In this document: positions 1-7,775 of the stretch, piece by piece
How the letters are laid out: every line of letters begins with the position of its first letter
How positions within the stretch are numbered: position 1 is the first letter of the stretch
NCBI GenBank assembly: GCA_963691715.1
Contig: OY829281.1
Span: 2,914,001 to 2,978,000 of the forward strand
Source: HXMU1420-13 sp963691715
GTDB taxonomy: Bacteria; Bacteroidota; Rhodothermia; Balneolales; Balneolaceae
Reading direction: 5' to 3'
Length of the DNA: 64,000 nucleotides
The notes under the pieces: generated by a model
Seen by the model: only the letters and a program-made list of their open reading frames with translations
Told to the model about the DNA's origin: nothing
The model's database searches: none
Position numbers and translations under genes: made by a program

Positions 1-829
1 CAGAAACCATTTCTTTAGTAATCAATAAAGGGGCAGGTTTCCCTGGAATTAATGCAGTAGTTATCACGATATCTGATTTTTTCACATGATCATGAATAAC
101 TTGTTTTTGTTTTTCTTGGCTATCTTTTGATAACTCTTTAGCATACCCTCCTTTGGTTTCGGTATTTTCTTCTTCTAATGGAACTTCAACAAACTTAGCT
201 CCGAGCGATTCTACTTGTTCTTTTACGACTGGGCGTACATCATAAGCTTCGACCACTGCGCCTAATTTTTTACAGGTTGCAATTGCTTGTAAGCCAGCAA
301 CTCCAGCACCAAGTATCAATGCCTTTGAAGGTGGTATGGTACCAGCTGCTGTCATCATCATTGGGAAATATTTATCAAGATTATTAGCAGCAATGAGTGC
401 AGACTTATATCCTGCTATAGAACTCATGGATGATAGTGCATCCATATTTTGAGCTCTAGAAATTCGAGGTATAGCATCCATACCTAATGCAGTAATTTCT
501 TGATTTTGAAGTAATGTAACTAATTTTGAATTCTGTAAGGCCCATATAAAACTGATAAGAATAGACCCTTTTTTCATGAGCTTTAAATCTTTATCAGAAG
601 GTACCTGTACAGAAACAATTACATCAGCATTTTTGAATAATGAGGTCCTATCACTATCAATTTCAGCACCGGCATCAATATACTGGCTATCTAAAAAATT
701 TGATGCTAGTCCTGCATCTTTTTCAATTTTAATGGTTATTCCCTTATTGATAAGTTTGCCAGTTATTTCTGGGGTTAATGACACCCTCTGCTCAAGTGCA
801 GCCGTTTCTTTTGGTATTGCAATAATCAA
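1..829 (-). CDS. pntA: NAD(P) transhydrogenase subunit alpha (3' end outside the window)
   Basis: Membrane-bound transhydrogenase alpha subunit, which couples hydride transfer between NAD(H) and NADP(H) to proton flow. About 276 codons are visible and the reading frame leaves the window at base 1. The N-terminus reads IIAIPKETAALEQRVSL, the typical start of the alanine dehydrogenase/PntA N-terminal domain (Glu and Arg for substrate contact). The NAD-binding loop GAGVAGLQA is followed by an acidic residue in VEAYDVRP. I chose a TTG start at 829-827 because a strong ribosome binding site (GGAGG, complement of 835-840) sits just upstream. No ATG start is visible there. The rest of the gene and probably pntB lie to the left. 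Family assignment is firm; the split into alpha1/alpha2 cannot be judged from this fragment. Confidence 0.9.
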   Translation of the reverse strand, partial: MIIAIPKETAALEQRVSLTPEITGKLINKGITIKIEKDAGLASNFLDSQYIDAGAEIDSDRTSLFKNADVIVSVQVPSDKDLKLMKKGSILISFIWALQNSKLVTLLQNQEITALGMDAIPRISRAQNMDALSSMSSIAGYKSALIAANNLDKYFPMMMTAAGTIPPSKALILGAGVAGLQAIATCKKLGAVVEAYDVRPVVKEQVESLGAKFVEVPLEEENTETKGGYAKELSKDSQEKQKQVIHDHVKKSDIVITTALIPGKPAPLLITKEMVS

Positions 830-1028
830 ATTTTACCTCCAACCTTTGTTTGCTTAAACTTAACGAAATAGAAGTTTTGCACAAACAATTTTGGGAGCGC
901 TTTTTTTTTAATCAATGGGTTCATAAATGTATCTTTTATGCTACAACTACTTTTTTTGTGCGTCATTAGTTTATCAATAAGTTTTTTTTGTAAAGAAAAT
1001 GTATACTAAAGAAAATCATAGGGGAATT

Positions 1029-2111
1029 ATGAAAAGTCTACTCTATATATATTTGTACGCAGTTATTTTCGTAGGATTAAATTCTTGCGAAGAGGTCGAT
1101 TTAAGTTTTGAAGAAAATAAAACGGAAGAAGTTCTAGGTTTGTGGAAAGAAGATCTATCAAGTAGCAATCTATATGTTTATATCAGTGATACAGAATTCA
1201 ATTTTTATGAATACAATTCCCAAAATAATTGTGTAATAACAAATTCTAATATTGTAATAAAAAGAGATGGTGTAGGTTTTTTTCAAGTACAAAAAAATAA
1301 TGATTCTGAGCTAATTGTATATGCCGTAACTAGCCTAAATGGACAATTAAGAATTCGTTATATAGACGATTTAGATAAAGGATTACAATATTTTTGGCCA
1401 ACCACTTTCGATATTTTTAATAAGCCAGAATGTTTTAACGAAGATGAAGTTCAAGGAAGATGGGAATTGATCGATGAACAAGAAGAGACATATGTAAATA
1501 TTACAAATGAATATATTGAAGTTACTAGTCGATTTTTTGAGGAAAATTGTTTTGAATATGTCCAGTATAAGGTTTATGATATCACCAATAATGTATATCA
1601 ATTAAGAGATGAAATCACAGCTGATGTTGTTAATGAGATTGAGGTCGTATTTATTAGAACATCACAAGGGTTAGAGATAACTGTTAAAGAAGGAATAGAA
1701 ACTAATACAAATTTATATACACAAAGCAATGTTGATTTTAATCAATTAGAACCTATTTGTGGTTTGGATTTTGGAACACCTTATACTGGTTTATGGGAAG
1801 AAGAAAAAGTTGAGAAAGCGGATGATTTTGAATACCTAAGTTTCGAATTAGATACTCTAACATCATTTATTAATGTTTCATCAAAGCAATGTGTAGAACA
1901 CCAAAAATTTGTAGTGCAAGCACGTCGAAATGATACCTTCTATTTATCCAACCCCATTAGCGAAACTACCGAATTCATATATCAATTTTATTTTGATAAC
2001 AATGTATTAGTAAGAAATATAGCAATGGATGAAGACTTTTTTGAAGAACGTTTTGTACGTACCTCAACTTCAAAATCAGAATTAGAATCACAGTTTTGTG
2101 AAACAGATTGA
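1029..2111 (+). CDS. Lipoprotein with three repeats of a lipocalin-like domain
   Basis: Predicted outer-membrane or periplasmic lipoprotein of 360 residues, function unknown. I place the start at the ATG at 1029 rather than the upstream one at 999. It is preceded by AGGGGAA and opens a lipoprotein signal with lipobox LNSC. The mature part consists of three copies of one domain of about 105 residues. Each copy has a Gly-x-Trp near its start (GLWKE, GRWEL, GLWEE), then a beta-strand pattern. A mid-domain cysteine follows (NNC, ENC, KQC), and a cysteine closes the copy (PEC, PIC, QFC). Two cysteines per copy suggest one disulfide each. The same domain occurs once in the lipoprotein at 3235-3699, on the other side of trxB. 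Gly-x-Trp followed by beta strands is a lipocalin-like signature; I do not recognise a named family. Confidence 0.8.
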   Translation: MKSLLYIYLYAVIFVGLNSCEEVDLSFEENKTEEVLGLWKEDLSSSNLYVYISDTEFNFYEYNSQNNCVITNSNIVIKRDGVGFFQVQKNNDSELIVYAVTSLNGQLRIRYIDDLDKGLQYFWPTTFDIFNKPECFNEDEVQGRWELIDEQEETYVNITNEYIEVTSRFFEENCFEYVQYKVYDITNNVYQLRDEITADVVNEIEVVFIRTSQGLEITVKEGIETNTNLYTQSNVDFNQLEPICGLDFGTPYTGLWEEEKVEKADDFEYLSFELDTLTSFINVSSKQCVEHQKFVVQARRNDTFYLSNPISETTEFIYQFYFDNNVLVRNIAMDEDFFEERFVRTSTSKSELESQFCETD

Positions 2112-2199
2112 GAAGATATTAGCTATCAAACTAATAGGAAGTTAAAAAATAATTTTGATGACGCATTTCTTATTTTCTAATAAAAAATAGAAGAAGACA

Positions 2200-3144
2200 A
2201 TGGATGATATTGTAAACAAAACCTTTGATGTAGTAATAGTTGGTAGTGGACCAGCAGGATTAACGGCTGCACTATATGCTGCAAGAGCTGATCTTAATCC
2301 TATTGTATTTGAAGGTCCAGAGCCAGGTGGTCAATTAATGACTACCACAGATGTTGAAAATTTCCCGGGATATCCAAATGGAGTTATGGGTCCACAAATG
2401 ATGCAGGATTTTAGAGAACAAGCCTCTAAATTTGGTGCAGATTTACGGTATGGATTCGTTACTGATATTAAATTTGATGTACAGCCTTATAAACTAACTA
2501 TAGATGAAAAGGTTCAAATTTTCGCTAAAACAGTAATTATTTCCACAGGAGCAAGTGCTATGTGGTTAGGTTTAGAAAGTGAAACCAAGTTAAGAGGGCG
2601 TGGAGTATCGGCTTGTGCGACATGTGATGGTGCATTTTTTAGAAACCAACATGTAGTTATTGTTGGTGGTGGAGATACAGCTATGGAAGAAGCAACGTTT
2701 CTAACAAAATTCGCAAGTAAAGTTACCGTGGTTCATCGCCGCGACGAATTAAGAGCTTCTAAAGCTATGCAAGCTAGAGCATTTGCAAATGAGAAAATTG
2801 AATTCCTTTGGGACAGTGAAATAGATGAAATATTAGGAGATCAAGTAGTAGAAGGGGTGCGCATTAAACATAGAAATACGGGAGATATTACTGTTTTAGA
2901 AGATGTAACGGGTGTATTTATAGCTATTGGTCACAAACCAAATACCGATTTGTTTAAAGAAGTACTTACTATGGATGATGTGGGGTATATTCAAACAAAG
3001 GGGCAATCTACAAAAACGGATTTACCAGGTATTTTTGCTTGTGGTGATGCAATGGATTCTTTCTACAGGCAAGCTGTAACAGCTGCTGGTACGGGTTGTA
3101 AAGCCGCCTTAGATGCAGAGCATTATTTAGGTGAGATTGATTAA
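2200..3144 (+). CDS. trxB: Thioredoxin-disulfide reductase
   Basis: FAD enzyme that reduces thioredoxin with NADPH, cytoplasmic. The 314 residues match the usual length of low-molecular-weight TrxB. Visible are the FAD-binding GSGPAGL near residue 16, the redox-active CATC in SACATCDGAFF (about residues 143-146), the NADPH-binding GGGDTAMEE (about 160-168), the HRRDELRAS segment typical of NADPH specificity, and the C-terminal FAD motif GIFACGDAMD. Upstream AGAAG may serve as ribosome binding site. It lies between two related cysteine-containing lipoproteins; whether this is more than coincidence is unknown. Identity is firm. Confidence 0.97.
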   Translation: MDDIVNKTFDVVIVGSGPAGLTAALYAARADLNPIVFEGPEPGGQLMTTTDVENFPGYPNGVMGPQMMQDFREQASKFGADLRYGFVTDIKFDVQPYKLTIDEKVQIFAKTVIISTGASAMWLGLESETKLRGRGVSACATCDGAFFRNQHVVIVGGGDTAMEEATFLTKFASKVTVVHRRDELRASKAMQARAFANEKIEFLWDSEIDEILGDQVVEGVRIKHRNTGDITVLEDVTGVFIAIGHKPNTDLFKEVLTMDDVGYIQTKGQSTKTDLPGIFACGDAMDSFYRQAVTAAGTGCKAALDAEHYLGEID

Positions 3145-3234
3145 ATAAATTTAACGAAAGTTTGGAGTTTTGATTTTTATTTACGAATTGATACTTATAG
3201 ATTGGTAAAGGTTAATCAAACTGTATCACACTTA

Positions 3235-3699
3235 ATGAAATTAAAAGCGATCAATCTTTCATTTCTACTATTCTTTATTTTATTAATAGGTTGCGAAAAC
3301 AACCCAATATCATCTAACCAACATGATTTAAAATTTTTAGGTTCATGGAAATTTGTTGGATATGAAACTGGAGGTGAGCAAATTGGTAATTTGGAACACT
3401 ATATCCATATCACTGAAGATAAAATTACTCATTATGACTACATGGGTTTTTATGATCAAGGTCAAGATTGTTTTAATGTAGAAGAATATCACAGCACATT
3501 GAATAATGGTAAAATAACCATCGAAGACGAACGTGTTGGGCCTATTACAAAAATATTAGAGATTAAAGATGATCAACTACTGTTAATTCAAAGAGAAGGG
3601 ATAGAACCATTCATAGATGTATATAATAAATCAAACAAGGAAGTAAGTGCATTTCAACCAGAGTGTACTTCTACATTTTCACCTCCAACACCTAATTGA
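3235..3699 (+). CDS. Single-domain lipocalin-like lipoprotein
   Basis: Predicted lipoprotein of 154 residues, function unknown. A TTG-initiated extension to 3202 is open, but the ATG at 3235 gives a proper signal (MKLKAINLSF followed by a hydrophobic stretch and lipobox LIGC), so I prefer it. The mature part is one copy of the domain that is repeated three times in the lipoprotein at 1029-2111. It has GSWKFVGYE at the start, YIHITEDKI, a mid-domain cysteine (QDCFNVEEY) and a terminal cysteine (FQPEC). The two genes bracket trxB and probably arose by local duplication and internal amplification. Disulfide formation between the two cysteines is an inference. Confidence 0.75.
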   Translation: MKLKAINLSFLLFFILLIGCENNPISSNQHDLKFLGSWKFVGYETGGEQIGNLEHYIHITEDKITHYDYMGFYDQGQDCFNVEEYHSTLNNGKITIEDERVGPITKILEIKDDQLLLIQREGIEPFIDVYNKSNKEVSAFQPECTSTFSPPTPN

Positions 3700-3776
3700 T
3701 ATCGACGTTGGGACCAGCTTCTGTGTTTACTCCTTTAGGTATTAAAATAGGAAGTTGAAAAATGGCTTTTATTCTA

Positions 3777-4193
3777 TTACTTCTTTTTCTTCTTTCCTAC
3801 CGTTTTTTCTTCTTTTTGGTCTTCATCCTCTTCAGAGGTGTCAACTTCCTCTTCATCATCTGTTATTTCAATAATCTCAGCTTCAACAGAAAATTCATCG
3901 TCATCTAAATCGTCTACTTCCCGTTCTACTAAAATTTGATAATCATTGATAAACATAGCAAACATTCCTATGGCAGAAATTACTGGTGCCATTGCTCCCA
4001 CTAAAGCTGCACCACCCACTCCAAATGCTAATTGTGTTTGAAAAACTACCTCTCCGTCGCTATTTTTGATTATAAGTCTACGAGCACTTCCTTCTTTAAT
4101 AAATTCACGAATTTTGGAGATTACTTCATTTACTCCACCCTGAACTTCTTCGAATATGTGTTTTGCTTTTTGTTTCGCTTCGTCTGATTTCAT
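3777..4193 (-). CDS. DUF4342 domain protein
   Basis: Small protein of 138 residues carrying a DUF4342-type domain. It has a helical N-terminus (KHIFEEVQGGVNEVISKIREFIKEG), then RRLIIKNSDGEVVF, and a glycine/alanine-rich hydrophobic segment (about residues 55-82) that could insert into or lie on a membrane. The last 45 residues are extremely acidic (runs of Glu and Asp) and end in five lysines, an unusual charge segregation. Function is unknown for the family. The gene is transcribed toward the lipoprotein at 3235 and divergently from the one at 4353. The ATG is followed by MKSDEAKQKA; no strong ribosome binding site is visible. Confidence 0.8.
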   Translation of the reverse strand: MKSDEAKQKAKHIFEEVQGGVNEVISKIREFIKEGSARRLIIKNSDGEVVFQTQLAFGVGGAALVGAMAPVISAIGMFAMFINDYQILVEREVDDLDDDEFSVEAEIIEITDDEEEVDTSEEDEDQKEEKTVGKKKKK

Positions 4194-4352
4194 GATTTAA
4201 ATTTTTAATATGTTAATACAATTTTTTTAACAGAGGCTAATTACGACTACTAAATAAAAAAGATTCATCATTATACGTGAACCAATATTAAATTGCATAA
4301 CCAAGAAAATTGGTAATCTACTTTTAACAATTAGGATTGTATGATATCGACA

Positions 4353-4835
4353 ATGAAAAGAAAAACAATGTTTATAGGTTACGTATTGATAGTAGTACTC
4401 ATTTCATGTACAAGTAATCAACACGAGGAGATTCCTGGAATAATAAAAGAAATTAAAGAAAGACGACAGGATTCACTACTCAGCTTAACCATTTCCGATT
4501 ATGATGTTAGCCAAGACACAGTATTGATTAAAATTTACATAGATTCAAAAAAAAATCGTACGGATACCTTATTTCATTCATCGAGCTATCCCGCCATAAT
4601 TTCCTATATTGGAAAAAATGAATTATCCCTTCCATTTGAAGATCAAATTATATTTCATGAATTAGCTCACACCATTGTACCAAGTGGTTCTAAAGTTCTA
4701 ATACATGAGTGGAAAATGCTGAAAAGAGCAGAACCGTATAACATCATTGCAATTTTTAATTATACGCAACGCGATGAAATGTTTGCAGAAGACTACTGGA
4801 TGGTGAGTAATTCTATTTCCATTTTGAGTAAGTGA
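4353..4835 (+). CDS. Hypothetical lipoprotein
   Basis: Predicted lipoprotein of 160 residues that I do not recognise. Start chosen at the ATG at 4353, giving MKRKTMFIGY, a hydrophobic core and lipobox LISC; an ATG at 4341 is also open. The mature sequence is rich in short beta-like segments and contains KVLIHEWKMLKRAEPYN, but no catalytic signature that I can name. It stands alone: about 160 bases separate it from the divergent DUF4342 gene and about 150 bases from the comM-like gene. The leader before comM holds nothing I can identify. Confidence 0.65.
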   Translation: MKRKTMFIGYVLIVVLISCTSNQHEEIPGIIKEIKERRQDSLLSLTISDYDVSQDTVLIKIYIDSKKNRTDTLFHSSSYPAIISYIGKNELSLPFEDQIIFHELAHTIVPSGSKVLIHEWKMLKRAEPYNIIAIFNYTQRDEMFAEDYWMVSNSISILSK

Positions 4836-4982
4836 TCGTAAAGATGTATGGAAATAATCCAAAGACATATAAATAAGGGGTAATTATCTGCTATATAGGA
4901 TATATGTGCAATTTATATAAAATTTTGTAAGGAATCGCTCTCAGCAGGGTCTAACTATGTAAAGCAAAAAAATTAAGTACCT

Positions 4983-6524
4983 ATGTTAGCAAGAGTTTAT
5001 TGCGCATCCACTGTTGGGGTAGATGCTAAAATTATTGATGTAGAAACCCATCACACGAATGGAATGGTAAAATTTTTTCTAGTTGGATTACCCGACAGAG
5101 CCGTTTCAGAATCTAGAGATCGGGTGGAAGCAGCCATTAGAAATACGGGATCTTATTATCCATTGGGGAGAATTACAGTAAATTTGGCCCCTGCAGATTT
5201 ACCTAAAGAAGGCAATGCCTTTGATTTACCCATTGCTATCGGACTTCTTCGCATGTCGGGGCAGTTGCATACCGAAAAATTGGAGGATACCGTAATGATG
5301 GGCGAATTAGCTCTTGATGGTAAAATTCGTCCCATAAAAGGGGTGCTTCCTATTGCGGTGGAAGCTAAAAAACAGGGATTCAAGTATTTGGTGGTACCTC
5401 GCGATAATGGTGCTGAAGCAGCTGTGGTGGATGGAATAGAGATTTTTCCATTTGACCATCTTAACGAAGTTAAAGATTGGTTAGAAAATCGAGGGAATTT
5501 GGATTCCTATCATATCGATGTTCAACAAGTATTTTCAAAAAATGGAGCCTTTGATGCCCTTGATTTTAGCGATGTTCGCGGCCAGGAAAATGTGAAGCGC
5601 GCATTGGAAATTGCAGCTGCCGGTGGTCATAATGTGGTGATGGTGGGGCCTCCTGGTTCTGGAAAAACCATGATGGCACGAAGGATTCCTACCATTTTAC
5701 CGCCTTTAAGTCTAGATGAAGCACTTGAAACCACTAAAGTACATTCTGTATCTGGGTTAATGCAAAGTGGAAAAGCGCTGATCACTTCAAGACCATTTCG
5801 AGCACCCCATCATACCGTTTCTGATGTAGCTTTAGTTGGTGGAGGAGGAATTCCTATGCCAGGTGAAATTTCTATGGCGCATAATGGCGTGCTATTCTTA
5901 GATGAACTTCCAGAATTTAAACGTAGTGCCTTGGAGGTGATGCGCCAACCGCTGGAAGATGGGTTTGTATCCATTTCTAGGGCTAGAATGAGTGTAACCT
6001 ACCCAAGTAGAGTGATGTTAGTCGCGTCTATGAATCCTTCTCCAAGTGGTGATTGGTATAATCCTTCCGAAATGAATGGGACGTCCTCTATTCAAATGCA
6101 GCGGTACTTATCGAAAATAAGTGGACCATTACTAGATCGCATAGATCTTCATATAGAAGTGAATAAGGTGAGTTATGATGAACTTTCAGGGAAAGCGAAA
6201 GGAGAAAGCTCCGATGATATTAGAGATAGAGTGGTGGAAGCGAGGCAGATTCAAACTAATCGATTTTTTGGAATAAATGGCGTCTACAGTAATGCTCAAA
6301 TGAACACACGGCAAGTGCGCAAAGTATGCGCGTTGGATGAACAAAGTTCTGGAATTTTAAAGCAAGCTATAACTTCTTTGGGGCTATCGGCACGAGCTTA
6401 TGACCGTATTTTAAAGGTGAGTAGAACCATAGCTGATTTAGATAAATCCGAACGCATTCAATCGCACCATGTTGCAGAGGCTATCCAATATCGAAGTTTA
6501 GATAGAGATGGCTGGCTAGGGTAA
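4983..6524 (+). CDS. comM: ComM/YifB family Mg-chelatase-like AAA ATPase
   Basis: AAA+ ATPase of 513 residues. In naturally transformable proteobacteria the ortholog ComM is a helicase that extends branch migration during uptake of divergent DNA; in other phyla its role is less clear. Domains in order: an N-terminal ChlI/Lon-like domain (about 1-170, with GLPDRAVSESRDRV and NLAPADLPKEGNAFDLPIA), an AAA core with Walker A GPPGSGKTM (about 222-230) and Walker B LFLDELPEF, then the MCM/chelatase part with RPFRAPHHTVSD and a C-terminal helical domain (ARAYDRILKVSRTIADL). All key motifs are intact and the length is normal. It is monocistronic as far as I can see. Confidence 0.93.
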   Translation: MLARVYCASTVGVDAKIIDVETHHTNGMVKFFLVGLPDRAVSESRDRVEAAIRNTGSYYPLGRITVNLAPADLPKEGNAFDLPIAIGLLRMSGQLHTEKLEDTVMMGELALDGKIRPIKGVLPIAVEAKKQGFKYLVVPRDNGAEAAVVDGIEIFPFDHLNEVKDWLENRGNLDSYHIDVQQVFSKNGAFDALDFSDVRGQENVKRALEIAAAGGHNVVMVGPPGSGKTMMARRIPTILPPLSLDEALETTKVHSVSGLMQSGKALITSRPFRAPHHTVSDVALVGGGGIPMPGEISMAHNGVLFLDELPEFKRSALEVMRQPLEDGFVSISRARMSVTYPSRVMLVASMNPSPSGDWYNPSEMNGTSSIQMQRYLSKISGPLLDRIDLHIEVNKVSYDELSGKAKGESSDDIRDRVVEARQIQTNRFFGINGVYSNAQMNTRQVRKVCALDEQSSGILKQAITSLGLSARAYDRILKVSRTIADLDKSERIQSHHVAEAIQYRSLDRDGWLG

Positions 6525-6628
6525 TGAATATTGTATATTTAAGAGTATAGATGAACGTTAGATGATGAAAAAAGATACTTCAAATGCTAAATCGAATAGC
6601 ATACATATTCATTAATGGAGATTCCATT

Positions 6629-7495
6629 TCAATGGTCACTTCGTAATTGCTTTTTCCATTCTAGAATATAGCCTTCATTGAGTCGCACAAATTCATCTTT
6701 ACCTTCTTTTTGGGCAAGTTCTTTTGAAGTTTGTGCTGATTGTATTGCTTTTTCATACTCTTCAAGTTTGGCTAAAACCAAGGCTCTTACTCGATAGATG
6801 TAGTAGGTAGCGCCTTCTATCGATTCTGCTTTATCTAAATATTCTAAGGCTAATTCAGATTCTTTTTTCTGTTCTTGGAAATATCGAGCAGCTTGGTAAA
6901 ATGTTAATGCATTTGGATTTTCAAGAACTTGTTTTTCAATATCTTTCATCACGTAATCATCACTGAAGACCGTACATTCTACCGAAATGCGAAACGTACC
7001 CCAAGCCCAAACCATTGTGCCAGAGTTATGGTCTAAGTTTTGAAAGTCTATTCTAAAGTTTTCGACATTATCATTTTCATAGTACATGTTACTGGTAACT
7101 CTTAAGGCATCTTTTGATGGATCATAAGCATCTCGCCCATCTCCCCAATGGCTGGTATCAGAATGAAAAACAATGTCCCACTTCTCCTTATCAGGAAAAG
7201 CGTATAATGCATAAACGCCAGCTTTCAAAGTATCTCCATTAACTAATATATCATGCGATACTTTGAATTTAGTAGATTCATTAGCACCAACTCGCCAAAT
7301 TCTTCCATAAGGGATTAATCCATTAACCAAAACACGCCCTCTTTTTGCTGGTCTTGAGTAGTCAACCTCAAAGTCAGTTAAACCAATGGTTTGTTGGATA
7401 GTAGAAGAGGGACTAATTCGGGGCATATTAATTTGCGCCTGAGTTCTAAAAGGAACATATAGGATAGAAAAGAGAACTAAATATTTAAAATTCAT
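6629..7495 (-). CDS. Secreted DUF2911 protein with C-terminal TPR-like region
   Basis: Predicted secreted protein of 288 residues. It starts with a signal peptide (MNFKYLVLFSILYVPFRTQA, cut likely before QINMP). The following part matches DUF2911 (about residues 24-170): SPSSTIQQTIGLTDFEVDYSRP, GRVLVNGLIPYGRIWRVGANES and FHSDTSHWGDGRDAYDP are typical. The last about 100 residues (FYQAARYFQEQKK, ALEYLDKAESIEG, YEKAIQSAQTSKELAQKEG) look like tetratricopeptide helices, the usual architecture of this family in Bacteroidota-like bacteria. Function is not established. It is convergent with the comM-like gene; no terminator is obvious between them. Confidence 0.85.
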   Translation of the reverse strand: MNFKYLVLFSILYVPFRTQAQINMPRISPSSTIQQTIGLTDFEVDYSRPAKRGRVLVNGLIPYGRIWRVGANESTKFKVSHDILVNGDTLKAGVYALYAFPDKEKWDIVFHSDTSHWGDGRDAYDPSKDALRVTSNMYYENDNVENFRIDFQNLDHNSGTMVWAWGTFRISVECTVFSDDYVMKDIEKQVLENPNALTFYQAARYFQEQKKESELALEYLDKAESIEGATYYIYRVRALVLAKLEEYEKAIQSAQTSKELAQKEGKDEFVRLNEGYILEWKKQLRSDH

Positions 7496-7775
7496 AGGTA
7501 GGGAATGTGTTAGGTGAATATACGTATATCATTCGCATCATCATGCGGTGCAATATAATGGAACATTTTGGTACGTTTTTTGTGTTTAGTAACTAAGAGA
7601 TTCATTTAAGAATCGTTGGAGTATAATTTGAAAGATGAATTTACATATTGGCAAGGGAATCTAATATTTACATTACCTATAGTTTTAATAATTTTATATC
7701 TATTAATACTGCTTTAGGTTGATTTGGGTCATATATTTGGATATGCTTTGTTAAAAATCATATCCACTAGTTAAT

